From Phycisphaerae bacterium (GTDB lineage Bacteria; Planctomycetota; Phycisphaerae; Sedimentisphaerales; Anaerobacaceae): a DNA stretch of 64,000 bases. The notes beneath the pieces are model-generated. The model saw only the letters and a list, made by a program, of their open reading frames with translations. It was not told the DNA's origin and made no database searches. Both the position numbers and the translations under genes were made by a program. Positions 34,777-43,544 of this stretch are shown in pieces (within the stretch, counting starts at the first letter, position 1; every line of letters begins with the position of its first letter). The DNA lies in NCBI GenBank assembly GCA_012744475.1, contig JAAYBV010000041.1:49822-113821 (forward strand), in the 5' to 3' direction.

Positions 34777-36606
34777 TCAGTCGAGCTTGAACTGCGACTT
34801 GTACCGTTCCACGTCGTGCTTTGTCACCTGTGGTTGTTCCTGTTTGTACAGAAGATGCCTGCCCAGAACCAGCACGTCCATGTCCGTGGCCATAAAGCAA
34901 CGATACGCGTGTTCCGGCGTGCAGACAATGGGCTCGCCACGGATGTTGAAGCTCGTATTGATGATCACGGGACAGCCCGTTTTGGCCTTGAACCGGCTCA
35001 TCAGCTCGTGCAGTCTGCCGTGACGGTCCGGGTCCACCGTCTGAACGCGTGCGGAATAATCCACGTGCGTCACGGCGGGAATCACGCTGCGCCGGTCCTT
35101 GAGCCGGTCGAGCCCCCTGGCTCCGGCGACGTCGCCGTCGAGCCGCTTGTCGTCGCGCACCGGTGCAACCAGCAGCATGTAGGGGCTTTCGTGGCCCGGC
35201 TCCAGACCGAAGTACTCGGGTGCGTCCTCGATCAGCACACAAGGCGCAAAGGGGCGGAACGACTCGCGGAACTTGATCTTCAGATTCATCACCGATTGCA
35301 TCTTCTCGCTGCGGGCGTCTCCGATGATGCTCCGATTGCCCAGCGCGCGCGGCCCGAACTCCATCCGGCCCTGGAACCAGCCCACCACGTTCTCCGACGC
35401 CACCAGATCCGCAACGCAGTCGCACAAATCTGTCTCTCGCGCGAAGGTGTGGTGCGGCGCGCCCACGCTCTCCAGAAAGGCCTGGATGGTCCCGTCGTCA
35501 AAGGCCGGCCCGAGCAATGAGCCGTCCTGCGCATCGCGAGGACCAACCCTGCGTTCGTGATCGAGCAACTGGTGCCACACGAACAGGGCCGCGCCTAATG
35601 CCCCGCCGGCGTCTCCGGCCGCCGGCTGCACCCAGATCTTCTCGAACGGGCCTTCTCGCAAAATCCGTCCGTTGCCCACACAATTCAGCGCGACACCTCC
35701 CGCCAGCACGAGGTTCTTCATGCCCGTTTCCTGATGGACATTTCGAGCCATCCGCAACATGATCTCCTCGGTCACCCACTGAATCGAGGCGGCTACATCC
35801 ATCGTGTGCTCGGTGATCGGGCCTTCAGGCTTGCGCACCGGCGCGCCGAAGAGCCGCTCGAATCGCCTGTCAACCATCACGGTCTTGTATCCGTACGGGA
35901 AATATCGCATATTCAGGCGAAACGAGCCGTCCTCTTTGAGGTCGAGCAGTTCCTTGAGGATCAGGTCGCGATATCTGGGCTCGCCGTACGGCGCCAGGCC
36001 CATCAGCTTGTACTCCCCCGAGTTGACGCGAAAGCCCGTGTAGTACGTGAAAGCCGAGTACAGCAGGCCGAGCGAATGCGGGAAGTGAATGATCTTGCGG
36101 AGTTCGATGCGGTTGCCCCGCCCGACGCCGGCGCTGGCGGTGGCCCACTCGCCGACGCCGTCGAGGGTCAGGATAGCCGCTTCTTCAAAGGGACTGGGGA
36201 AGAACGCGCTGGCGGCGTGGGATTCGTGGTGCTCGGTGAACACGTACCGGCCGCGATACTCGCCCCCCAGAGCCCGGTCCAGCTCGCGCGGCAGATGCAG
36301 CTTCTGCTTGAGCCACAGCGGAATGCTCATGAGGAACTGGCGGAAGCCGCGCGGCGCATAGGCGATGTAGGTCTCCAGGAGCCGTTCGAAGTGGACCAGC
36401 GGCTTTTCGTAGAAGACGACGAAGTCCAGGTCTTCCGCCTTCAACCTCGCGGCCTCAAGACAGTACGCCACGGCGTGCGACGGGAAGCCCGGATCGTGCT
36501 TGATTCGCGTGAACCGCTCTTCCTGCGCGGCGGCCACGATCGCGCCGTCGCTCACCAGAGCCGCCGCACTGTCGTGATAGAAAGCTGATATTCCGAGGAT
36601 ATTCAT
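34777..36606 (-). CDS. NodU/CmcH-family carbamoyltransferase
   Basis: 609 residues. The N-terminal Kae1-like ASKHA domain (about 1-350) begins MNILGISAFYHDSAAALV and has the metal-binding HESHAASAFF and the nucleotide motif LAGGVALNCVGNGRI. The C-terminal domain (about 380-600) has EFGPRALGNRSIIGDAR and later NTSFNIRGEPIVCTPEHA. The family transfers carbamoyl from carbamoyl phosphate to a hydroxyl of a small molecule or sugar. The acceptor here is unknown. Four bases separate it from the SGNH-TPR gene, and SxtJ-like and DUF5989-like genes follow, forming an operon probably linked to envelope or exported products. Confidence 0.88.
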   Translation of the reverse strand: MNILGISAFYHDSAAALVSDGAIVAAAQEERFTRIKHDPGFPSHAVAYCLEAARLKAEDLDFVVFYEKPLVHFERLLETYIAYAPRGFRQFLMSIPLWLKQKLHLPRELDRALGGEYRGRYVFTEHHESHAASAFFPSPFEEAAILTLDGVGEWATASAGVGRGNRIELRKIIHFPHSLGLLYSAFTYYTGFRVNSGEYKLMGLAPYGEPRYRDLILKELLDLKEDGSFRLNMRYFPYGYKTVMVDRRFERLFGAPVRKPEGPITEHTMDVAASIQWVTEEIMLRMARNVHQETGMKNLVLAGGVALNCVGNGRILREGPFEKIWVQPAAGDAGGALGAALFVWHQLLDHERRVGPRDAQDGSLLGPAFDDGTIQAFLESVGAPHHTFARETDLCDCVADLVASENVVGWFQGRMEFGPRALGNRSIIGDARSEKMQSVMNLKIKFRESFRPFAPCVLIEDAPEYFGLEPGHESPYMLLVAPVRDDKRLDGDVAGARGLDRLKDRRSVIPAVTHVDYSARVQTVDPDRHGRLHELMSRFKAKTGCPVIINTSFNIRGEPIVCTPEHAYRCFMATDMDVLVLGRHLLYKQEQPQVTKHDVERYKSQFKLD

Positions 36607-36610
36607 AAGT

Positions 36611-38944
36611 CTACTGGACCGCGCCGGGCGCTCGGGCGGAATCCGGGGCGAACAAATCCCGCAGAGCCGCATACTTCTTCGCCTGCTCGGTGTCGCCTTT
36701 CTCGACGCAGGCGGCCGCCAGAATCTGATACCCCTCGACGAAATCGGGCTTCAACACGACCGCCTTCGTCACGTGTTCGATCCCCTTGTCGAGCTGGCCC
36801 AGCCGGATCGACTGAATGCCCAATCCAATGTGCGTCAGGTAGTTCTGCGGGTCTGCCTCTACCGCTTGGGCAAACCACCTCTGCGACTCGTTCGGATCGT
36901 TCTGCTTGGCGTAATAGTTGCCCATGTTGATCCTGCCCTGCACCGACGATGGGTCGATCCGCAGGACCTTGTCCAGGTGTCGCTTCATCGCGGCGTAGTC
37001 CTTCCGATGCGAGGCGGCGGCCGCCAGATTGACCAGAACATCGACATTATCCGGGTCGATCCTGCTCAGTTCCTCGTACACCGTCGCAGCCTGGGCGATC
37101 AGACCCTTCTGCGCGTACTGCGTCCCGAGCATCAAGAGGGCCTGCTTGCGGTCGTAACGATACGGCGTCTCGTCCGAGGTCAGCGCCTCGATAGCCGGGT
37201 CCCTCATTCCGCCCAGTGCGCAGGCCCCTGCCAGTGCCAGCCGGATCGTCATGTTGTAGGGCTGGCTTTCGAGAAGTCGCTGATATCTGCGGACCGCCTC
37301 GCCGATCCGCCCCTGCTCGACAAGAAGCTGGCCATAGCGAACGTTCACATACGTGTCCCCCGGAGCCTGCTCAATGGCCCACAGGTACGGCTCGTCCGTC
37401 GCGCTTTCCGCCTTGACCATTCTGCGAAGCGCGAACAATCCTTCCCGCAGCCGTTCGAGCTCGTGATCATGCGTGATCTGCCCGGCGAACGGCGGAAGCG
37501 TCTTGCGCCGGTACATCACCATCGCCAGTTCGTACATCTGGCGGTGGTCGAAGACCAGGCGGTCGCGGCACAGCTTGAGCAGTTCGTCCTCTGTGCGGTC
37601 GGGCTCGCGGAGCTTCGCCCCAGGCAGCGCCTCCCGAATCGCACGCATCGCCGCCATCGCCGCCAGGAAGTTGCCCCGGAAGCTCGGATGAACGTGGTCC
37701 AGCATCAGATCGTCACCGAGCAGACCGTTCTGGCTGTGTTCTTCAAAACACGCTGTCAAATCGCAGAGGCTCACGCCCTGGTCCACCAGCGCCGCGGCCG
37801 ATTTGCGAATCGCCTCCTCGATCCCACTGTCGGCGCGGAACCGGAGCGTATCGAGATCGCGGGCACGGACAAACAACCGCTTGGCCTCGTCCGTCCTGCC
37901 GAGAGCCAGAAGGCACGTCGCCTGACAGAATGCCAAGTCCGCATAGCCGTCGTCTATCGCACGGGCCTGCTCGTAGGCGGCCAGCGCGCCCTCGAAATCG
38001 CCCGAAGCCTCGCACTGCCGGCCCTGCTGAAAGTGTCGATCCCACCGCGCAAGCTGCTCGGCGGTCAGTCCGGCGCGGTGTTCGGAGCCAAACGGCGCAC
38101 ACGACCGGATGTTGGTCGGCACCGTGCACAGGATCGTCTTGGCGCCGTGCTGCCGGGCGGTCCGCGCGATGTCGCGGAGGTTGGTCCGGAAGTGGCGATA
38201 GCAGGATTGCAGCTTGGGATCATCGCAGGCGATCTGGCTGTCCAGGAACGCCTCCATACCCAGCCATTTCCTCTCTGGCCCGCGTACGCCGCGCAGGGTC
38301 TGACCGGCCCGGTCCATCAACTGGCCCAGGCGGGTGTCCTTCTTGGCGGTGATGCAGAGATTGATGAACGCCCGGCTGGAGTAAAGCCCCTCGGGCAGCG
38401 TGGGCGGACCATACGGCCCGACGACCTCGTTGTTGCCCATGTACACAAGGAAAGCGTCCGGCTCGTGCGAGGCGCAGTCGGCCGCGATGCGTCGGGCCAC
38501 GTGCGAGTTCATGGCTGTCACCGCCGCATTGACCACCTCGAATGAGGTCTGCGTCGAATGGGCGTTGAGCAGGACCTCCAGGTGCCGGCAGAACCCGAAC
38601 GCCACATCGGGGTCGCCGTAGGCCGCCGAACCACCCAGGACGAAGATGCGAACAGTCGACTTGTCCTTGCCCGCCAGGACGCCCGCCTCGGGGGCCCTGG
38701 ACAACTCCTTCGCGACGAAATGCTCGCAGTAGTGCGCATTGGTCAGATGGAGCCTCCGGCCGGCCGCCTTCCACGGCAGGAAGAAGTCGCCCGGCTGGCC
38801 ATAACCGACCAGACGCAGGATCGCTTCAAGCAGCAGAATGCAAAAGAGGGGGCTGGCAACCGCAACGAGCAGACGCAGCCACAGGGGTGATCGTCCCGGA
38901 CGTGTGGGACTTGCGGCGTTCTGTGAATCGGGCTTTCTTTCCAT
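36611..38944 (-). CDS. SGNH-hydrolase-like protein with C-terminal TPR repeats
   Basis: 777 residues. A membrane helix (about 22-45, LLVAVASPLFCILLLEAILR) anchors an SGNH-like domain (about 75-460). Its block I is VLGGSAAYGDP (Ser in GGSAA in place of GDS), the middle block is VYMGNNEVVGPYG, and the end has LDHVHPSFRGN with Asp and His. Within it is a TPR-like segment (GDFEGALAAYEQARAIDDGY). The C-terminal part (about 520-765) is a run of TPRs (YQRLLESQP, IDPDNVDVLVNLAAAA, PSSVQGRINMGNYY). It may remove or add an acyl group on a surface polymer, but the substrate is unknown. ATG at 38944 has GGGGA just upstream. It leads into the carbamoyltransferase gene. Confidence 0.7.
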   Translation of the reverse strand: MERKPDSQNAASPTRPGRSPLWLRLLVAVASPLFCILLLEAILRLVGYGQPGDFFLPWKAAGRRLHLTNAHYCEHFVAKELSRAPEAGVLAGKDKSTVRIFVLGGSAAYGDPDVAFGFCRHLEVLLNAHSTQTSFEVVNAAVTAMNSHVARRIAADCASHEPDAFLVYMGNNEVVGPYGPPTLPEGLYSSRAFINLCITAKKDTRLGQLMDRAGQTLRGVRGPERKWLGMEAFLDSQIACDDPKLQSCYRHFRTNLRDIARTARQHGAKTILCTVPTNIRSCAPFGSEHRAGLTAEQLARWDRHFQQGRQCEASGDFEGALAAYEQARAIDDGYADLAFCQATCLLALGRTDEAKRLFVRARDLDTLRFRADSGIEEAIRKSAAALVDQGVSLCDLTACFEEHSQNGLLGDDLMLDHVHPSFRGNFLAAMAAMRAIREALPGAKLREPDRTEDELLKLCRDRLVFDHRQMYELAMVMYRRKTLPPFAGQITHDHELERLREGLFALRRMVKAESATDEPYLWAIEQAPGDTYVNVRYGQLLVEQGRIGEAVRRYQRLLESQPYNMTIRLALAGACALGGMRDPAIEALTSDETPYRYDRKQALLMLGTQYAQKGLIAQAATVYEELSRIDPDNVDVLVNLAAAASHRKDYAAMKRHLDKVLRIDPSSVQGRINMGNYYAKQNDPNESQRWFAQAVEADPQNYLTHIGLGIQSIRLGQLDKGIEHVTKAVVLKPDFVEGYQILAAACVEKGDTEQAKKYAALRDLFAPDSARAPGAVQ

Positions 38945-39122
38945 GACGTCCCCGACAGTCACGTCCAGCGGTCCGGCTCGGCTCGTTCCGATACCGTGCG
39001 CACGAAAGAGAACATGCCGAACCGGTGTTCGGCATGCCCTTCTGAAATCGACAAACCGGTCACGCGCGTGTCCGACCACCGCTCCTCGCGGCCTCGCACG
39101 TGACATTTGGACCACGGCCCGA

Positions 39123-39359
39123 TCAGGCCGGCGCAGCGGGAGCCGCCGCCGCAGCCGCCGCCTTTTCCTGTGCGGCTTCGGCCTTGGCCTTCTTGCCGGC
39201 GCCGCTCTTGCGATGGGCCACCTTAGGCAACCCCAGCACCGAGTCCCCTTCGGCCCATCGTTCTTCGTCGTGCAGCTTCTGGACGCGCTCGGCCCGCGAG
39301 AGCACGTTGCGGTGCCGAACCAATGCGTTTCTCACCTTGAGTGAAGGATCCATGGACAT
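39123..39359 (-). CDS. Small basic protein of the Chlamydia/Verrucomicrobia/Planctomycetes family (TIGR04137-like)
   Basis: 78 residues. The N-terminal two thirds, DPSLKVRNALVRHRNVLSRA followed by ERWAEGDSVLGLPKVAHRK, match the small basic protein family known from PVC-group bacteria. The rest is a Lys/Ala/Pro-rich tail that ends in AAAPAAPA and probably is disordered. AGGAG lies 9 bases before the ATG. Function is unknown; in Chlamydia the family was noted near rRNA genes, and a nucleic-acid or ribosome link has been suggested. It is a useful lineage marker. It follows the 300-residue membrane protein gene by 15 bases. Confidence 0.82.
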   Translation of the reverse strand: MSMDPSLKVRNALVRHRNVLSRAERVQKLHDEERWAEGDSVLGLPKVAHRKSGAGKKAKAEAAQEKAAAAAAAPAAPA

Positions 39360-39374
39360 GCGAACATTCTCCTG

Positions 39375-40277
39375 CTATCTGATCTTCATTCCATATGCAT
39401 CACTGAAATACCGCGGCCCGAACGACTCGCAGCCCGCAGGCGCCTTGCCCTTGTAGAGGGCCCCGATCTCGATAATCTTCTGTTTGGCCTCATAGCCGTC
39501 TGTGCCCGGCCGGTCCGGGTTGTCGTACGTCTGCATCGTCACCAGCAAGTAGCCATCTCCCTGGGGTAGCTTGCTGCCGTCAAGACCGAACCGAGCAAAA
39601 TGCCCTCTGAGCTTCTCAAACGTCGTAATACCGGTTTTGACCCCGTGTTCGTCAAAATGACGCTTCACGGGCTCCAAATCCTTCCAGAGCTCGGAGCGGG
39701 CGATGACAATCCAGTTGTCGCCCGCAGCAACCGCACCCGCTGGCGAATCGGCGGCATCGTTCTGCGCCCCCGTCGTGACCGATTCAGGGGCAGGATTCGC
39801 ACCGGGCGAACCCGCCGTCGGGCTGTCTACACCCGCCTGCGTCGTTCGACCGACCTGTCTGTAGCGTGCTTTCTGGTCGATCTGGCCCAGCCGGAACACC
39901 GCCAACAGGATCAGGATCACGAACAACCCGATCGCAATGCCGATCTGATACGGCAGCGAAACCTCGATCCGTCCGGCGTTGAACTGGATCGCCTTCGGTT
40001 TCAGCCAGGTCTGCGACGGGCCGGGCGCCGCATGCGGTTCCGCCAGACCCACCGGCTTCGGCGGCTTCAGGACCGGCGGCGCCGGACGCTCGGCAGCAGG
40101 CTCGCCCGCCTCTGCCGGCAGAGCCGGCTTCGCGGCCTTGGGCCTTCGAAGCTTCTCCAGGTGAGGCTTCAACCGCTCCAGAAGACCGGGGCCTTTCGAT
40201 GCGACGTTGGGCCCGGGCTTCGACCGGGACCGGCTGATTGCCTCATACAGCGCTTTTTGTCCTGAATAGCGCCTCAT
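39375..40277 (-). CDS. Single-pass membrane protein of unknown function
   Basis: 300 residues. N-terminal cytoplasmic part with RRYSGQKALYEAISRSR and a Pro/Ala/Lys-rich linker (about 35-95), a membrane helix (about 110-130, GIAIGLFVILILLAVFRLGQ), a Pro/Ala/Ser-rich stretch and a small folded domain (about 185-300: NWIVIARSELWKDLEPVKRH, FARFGLDGSKLPQGDGYLLV, ending in FSDAYGMKIR). The last domain has the size and secondary structure pattern of SPOR-like modules, but I see no firm match. It appears co-transcribed with the small basic protein. Confidence 0.6.
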   Translation of the reverse strand: MRRYSGQKALYEAISRSRSKPGPNVASKGPGLLERLKPHLEKLRRPKAAKPALPAEAGEPAAERPAPPVLKPPKPVGLAEPHAAPGPSQTWLKPKAIQFNAGRIEVSLPYQIGIAIGLFVILILLAVFRLGQIDQKARYRQVGRTTQAGVDSPTAGSPGANPAPESVTTGAQNDAADSPAGAVAAGDNWIVIARSELWKDLEPVKRHFDEHGVKTGITTFEKLRGHFARFGLDGSKLPQGDGYLLVTMQTYDNPDRPGTDGYEAKQKIIEIGALYKGKAPAGCESFGPRYFSDAYGMKIR

Positions 40278-40423
40278 AGCCGAGAAGCTCCCTTTCGGCG
40301 AACACCAATACGACGGCCCGATGAGGTATTTCCATCCGGCACGGTCGATTCACAAACTGATCTTTATAATCAAACGAAGCGGCGATTTCAATGACAAAAT
40401 CGCCCTCCTGCAAAAACGGTTCC

Positions 40424-40574
40424 GTGCGAACTTCGCGGCCAGGCCCGTTTTCCACCACGGAGCGCCCTGTGTGGCAGCGGTCCCGATGGCCATCGGGAGA
40501 GCAAGGGGAGTTTGCCGATGGCTTCGACGGCACGCGTGTTACCATCGGCAAGCCTGCGCTTGCCGCTGCCACAC
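40424..40574. repeat. Dispersed palindromic intergenic repeat, copy 1
   Basis: Nearly identical to 63861-64000. The outer arms TGTGTGGCAGCGG (40468-40480) and CCGCTGCCACACA (40563-40575) are a perfect 13-base inverted repeat. Inside are TTGCCGATGG (40512-40521) with CCATCGGCAA (40542-40551), and in this copy only an 18-base palindrome at 40481-40498. It may act as a structured RNA, a terminator or a short mobile (MITE-like) element. Confidence 0.8.
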
Positions 40575-40634
40575 AGTTGCCAGGGTTTTTTCACACGCAT
40601 TAAGAACCCGCACAAGGCATTTGCGTTTGCGTCA

Positions 40635-40663
40635 TTGACAGGGCCGGCCGAATCGGGGATAAT
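40635..40663 (+). promoter_or_regulatory. Strong sigma-70 promoter before the small lipoprotein gene
   Basis: TTGACA at 40635-40640 (perfect -35) and GATAAT at 40658-40663, 17-base spacer. The predicted start near 40670 gives a leader of about 110 bases before the ATG at 40781. Confidence 0.75.
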
Positions 40664-40780
40664 CCGCCCCCTTCCGCGGTGGGGTGGCGATGCCGATCCG
40701 CCGCCGGGCCGGTGCGTCGGCCTCAAGCACGGGTGAAGGGACCAGCAGAAACGAACCACGGGAACTGTAGGAGCCGAAGA

Positions 40781-41092
40781 ATGAGGTTAGCCGTCGCGGG
40801 AGTGCTGTTGCTATCTGCTTCTTTATTGGGCGGCTGTGCCAGATACTGGTATCAGGAAGGCACCAGCTTCACGCAATGCCGGCGGGACCTGGCATCTTGC
40901 CACGCCGAGGCCGTGCGGTATTCCGACGTCGAACGCACCAGCGGCCTGGGCGGCTATGAGAACAGGTTCGTCAAGGAATGCATGCGTACCAAGGGCTACG
41001 ATCTGGTCGGGGAGAAGGCCCTGCCCGTCCGCGTCAAGCGCGAGAGTTCGCCTGTCTTCGGCATCCCCGGCGTCGCCGGGACGATCGACTGA
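40781..41092 (+). CDS. Small predicted lipoprotein
   Basis: 103 residues. Signal sequence MRLAVAGVLLLSASLLGGC ends in a lipobox LGGC with Cys 19. The mature part has four further Cys-free segments interrupted by Cys at FTQCRRDLASC and VKECMRTKGY, a pattern seen in small secreted proteins that form disulfides. AGGAG lies 8 bases upstream of the ATG. Strong promoter at 40635. Function unknown. Confidence 0.72.
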   Translation: MRLAVAGVLLLSASLLGGCARYWYQEGTSFTQCRRDLASCHAEAVRYSDVERTSGLGGYENRFVKECMRTKGYDLVGEKALPVRVKRESSPVFGIPGVAGTID

Positions 41093-41180
41093 CCCCGAGC
41101 CTGCCTGTGGACGACAGGAGGTGCTTCCCCTCTGCCGGGCGGTCCGAACACACGATTTGCGGGCAAGCGGATGAATTGCC

Positions 41181-41209
41181 TTGACAGGCGTTGGAATGCG
41201 GGGTATTTA
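41181..41209 (+). promoter_or_regulatory. Sigma-70 promoter of the rpmF-fab operon
   Basis: TTGACA at 41181-41186 and TATTTA at 41204-41209 with a 17-base spacer, followed by a T-rich stretch. The ATG of rpmF is about 70 bases downstream. Confidence 0.72.
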
Positions 41210-41277
41210 TGGTTTTTTTGTATCTACGTCAGAGAAGGTCTCTGCGGAGGCTCGCAGAGAAATGGGAGTAACCAGCA

Positions 41278-41466
41278 ATGTTGCCAGCCAAAAAGACCAG
41301 CAAGTGCCGAACACGTACCCGGCGGGCCCACCACCGACTCAAGCCCGTGAACTATTCCCAGTGCGCCAAGTGCGGGCAGGCGAAACTGCCCCACGCGGCC
41401 TGTGAGAACTGTGGATACGTCAATCCGAACATGACCTTGAAGCTCGGGAAAGAGGAAACTGCGTAA
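41278..41466 (+). CDS. rpmF: 50S ribosomal protein bL32
   Basis: 62 residues, with PAKKTSKCRTRTRRAHHRL at the N-terminus and the Cys motif CAKCG and CENCG of the zinc-binding (C+) form of bL32. As in many bacteria it heads the plsX-fab operon. GGGAG precedes the ATG, and plsX begins two bases after the stop. Confidence 0.95.
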   Translation: MLPAKKTSKCRTRTRRAHHRLKPVNYSQCAKCGQAKLPHAACENCGYVNPNMTLKLGKEETA

Positions 41467-41468
41467 GG

Positions 41469-42482
41469 ATGCGAATCGCAATAGACGCCATGGGAGGTGA
41501 CTACGCCCCGGACGAGATCATCGCCGGTGCGGTAGAAGCGGTTGGCAAGCTCGACAAGGACGACGAGTTGATCCTGGTGGGACCGCAGCAGGTGATCGAG
41601 TCCAAGCTGACCGCGATGGGGTCCAAGAGAGGTCCGCTGAGCGTGGTAGACGCGCCGGACGTGATCGGGATGGACGACTCGCCGGTCGACAGCCTGCGCA
41701 GCAAGCCGAAAAGCTCCATCGCCGTGATGGCCAAACTGGCCAAGCACGGACTGGCAGACGCGGTCATTTCCGCCGGCAACACGGGGGCCTGTGTGGCCGC
41801 GTTCCAGATGCGGATGCGGACTCTGCCAGGCGTGAACCGCCCGGGGATCGCCGTGGTCTTTCCGATGCCCGCCGGCCCGGTCACGATCTGTGACGTCGGC
41901 GCCAACATCGCGTGCAAGCCCATCAACCTGTACCAGTACGGGTTGATGTCGACGATCTACGCCAGGAGCATCCTCGGAATCACCAAGCCGCGCGTCGGTT
42001 TGATGAGCATCGGCGAGGAGGACGCCAAGGGCAACGAGGTCGTCAAACGAACGCGGGAGTTGCTTCGCTCCGATCCGCGCATTGATTTCATCGGCAACAT
42101 CGAAGGACGCGACATTTTCCGCGGGGTCTGCGATGTCGTCGTCTGCGAGGGATTCGTCGGCAACGTGATCTTGAAGCTGACCGAGGGGGCTGTCGATGGG
42201 CTGTTCCGTGCCATCAAGCAGGAACTGATGCAGGAGAAGGCCCGCCTGGCCCTGAAATTCAAACCGATCATCATGCGGGTCTATCAGAAGCACGACTACA
42301 ATGAGTATGGCGGTGCCCCGCTGCTGGGCATCAACGGCACGGCCCTGATCTGCCACGGATCGAGCAAGAGCCGGACGATTCGCAACGCGGTCTCTGCCGC
42401 GAAGAACTGCTACACGCAGCGAATCAATGACAAGATCATAGAGTGTCTCGCGGAAGCTGGCGTAAGGACGTCTGATGCCTAA
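41469..42482 (+). CDS. plsX: Phosphate acyltransferase PlsX
   Basis: 337 residues, starting MRIAIDAMGGDYAPDEII, the diagnostic start of PlsX, with later AVISAGNTGACVAAF and VVCEGFVGNVILKLTEG. It makes acyl-phosphate from acyl-ACP for phospholipid synthesis, with PlsY as partner. The length matches the family. Its end overlaps fabH by 8 bases, and it follows rpmF directly. Confidence 0.95.
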   Translation: MRIAIDAMGGDYAPDEIIAGAVEAVGKLDKDDELILVGPQQVIESKLTAMGSKRGPLSVVDAPDVIGMDDSPVDSLRSKPKSSIAVMAKLAKHGLADAVISAGNTGACVAAFQMRMRTLPGVNRPGIAVVFPMPAGPVTICDVGANIACKPINLYQYGLMSTIYARSILGITKPRVGLMSIGEEDAKGNEVVKRTRELLRSDPRIDFIGNIEGRDIFRGVCDVVVCEGFVGNVILKLTEGAVDGLFRAIKQELMQEKARLALKFKPIIMRVYQKHDYNEYGGAPLLGINGTALICHGSSKSRTIRNAVSAAKNCYTQRINDKIIECLAEAGVRTSDA

Positions 42483-43488
42483 GGATACAGAGAATCGCCC
42501 CTCCCCGAGTCGCGCCGTCATTATCGGGTGCGGCTCGTTTGCACCAGCGAAGCTTCTGACCAACGACGATCTCTCCAAGATGGTCGATACCTCGGACGAG
42601 TGGATCACCACGCGCACCGGAATCAAGGTCAGGCACATCACAGCAGACAATGAAACGACGGCCTACCTGGCCACGGAGGCGGGCAAACGGGCCTTGGAGT
42701 ACGCCGGTGTCGACGCCAAGGAACTCGACCTGATCATCGTCGCCACCATCACGCCGGAAATGCCCTTCCCGTCCACCGCCTGCTTCGTCCAGGAGGCCCT
42801 GGGCGCCAAGAATGCCTGGGTGTTCGATCTGGCGGCTGCCTGTAGCGGCTTCGTCTACGCCCTGCACATCGTCCAGCAGTTCATGGAGAACGGACGGATC
42901 CACAAGGCGCTGGTCATCGGAGCCGAGACGCTGACGAAGATCACCAACTGGCAGGACCGGTCCAGTTGCATCCTCTTCGGCGATGGGGCAGGCGCCGTGG
43001 TGCTCGAACAAAAGACCAACGGCGGCCGCGGCATTATGTACAGCACGCTCGGCGCCGATGGGGAATACTGGGAATCGCTCAACTGCCAGGCCCACGGCTC
43101 GCGCCACCCCGCGCCACAGCCTCTTGCAGATCCCGGCAAGGTCTTCATGCAGATCAAGGGACGCGAGGTCTACCAGCAGGCGGTTCGACGCATCGTCGAT
43201 TCCGTCACCGACGGCCTGAACCACTGCAATCTGACCGTGGACGACCTCAAAATGGTCGTCTCCCATCAGATGAACGCGCGGATCATCGAATCGGCGGCCA
43301 AACGGTTGAATCTGCCCGACGAGAAGGTGTTCGTCAACATCTCCCGGTACGGCAACACCTCGGCGGCTTCGGTGCCCATCGCCTTCGACGAATGCGTCCG
43401 CACGGGGCGGATCCAAAAAGGGGATATCTTCATCTTCGTGGCCTTCGGCGCCGGGGTGACCTGGGGCGCCAACGTCATCGAATTCTGA
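42475..43488 (+). CDS. fabH: 3-oxoacyl-ACP synthase III (FabH)
   Basis: 337 residues. The thiolase-fold catalytic triad is visible: Cys about 123 in LAAACSGFVYAL, His in VVSHQMNARI, and Asn in YGNTSAASVP. The N-terminal EWITTRTGIKVRHI is typical of FabH. It condenses acetyl-CoA with malonyl-ACP to start fatty acid synthesis. ATG overlaps the plsX stop by 8 bases. Confidence 0.95.
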   Translation: MPKDTENRPSPSRAVIIGCGSFAPAKLLTNDDLSKMVDTSDEWITTRTGIKVRHITADNETTAYLATEAGKRALEYAGVDAKELDLIIVATITPEMPFPSTACFVQEALGAKNAWVFDLAAACSGFVYALHIVQQFMENGRIHKALVIGAETLTKITNWQDRSSCILFGDGAGAVVLEQKTNGGRGIMYSTLGADGEYWESLNCQAHGSRHPAPQPLADPGKVFMQIKGREVYQQAVRRIVDSVTDGLNHCNLTVDDLKMVVSHQMNARIIESAAKRLNLPDEKVFVNISRYGNTSAASVPIAFDECVRTGRIQKGDIFIFVAFGAGVTWGANVIEF

Positions 43489-43544
43489 CCGCCCCTGCGG
43501 GACCGACGGAAGATCGAAAACCAGCCTGTTCAAGGATGCGAACG

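Larger units (their letters stand above)
40278..40780 (+). other. 503-base intergenic region with repeat, promoter and leader
   Basis: No protein gene is supported. It contains a dispersed palindromic repeat (40424-40574), a strong sigma-70 promoter (40635-40663) and a leader of about 110 bases before the lipoprotein gene at 40781. Short frames crossing the repeat are not recognisable. The minus-strand promoter of the 40277 gene should also lie in the left part. Confidence 0.6.

Noticed and set aside
36773..38545. A 590-codon plus-strand frame across the SGNH-TPR gene.
   Set aside because: Antisense to a gene with SGNH and TPR motifs; the composition is that of a shadow frame.
40664..40780. 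A cobalamin-type riboswitch in the leader of the small lipoprotein gene.
   Set aside because: One short piece resembles part of the core, but the order of conserved boxes is wrong and the B12 box is absent.
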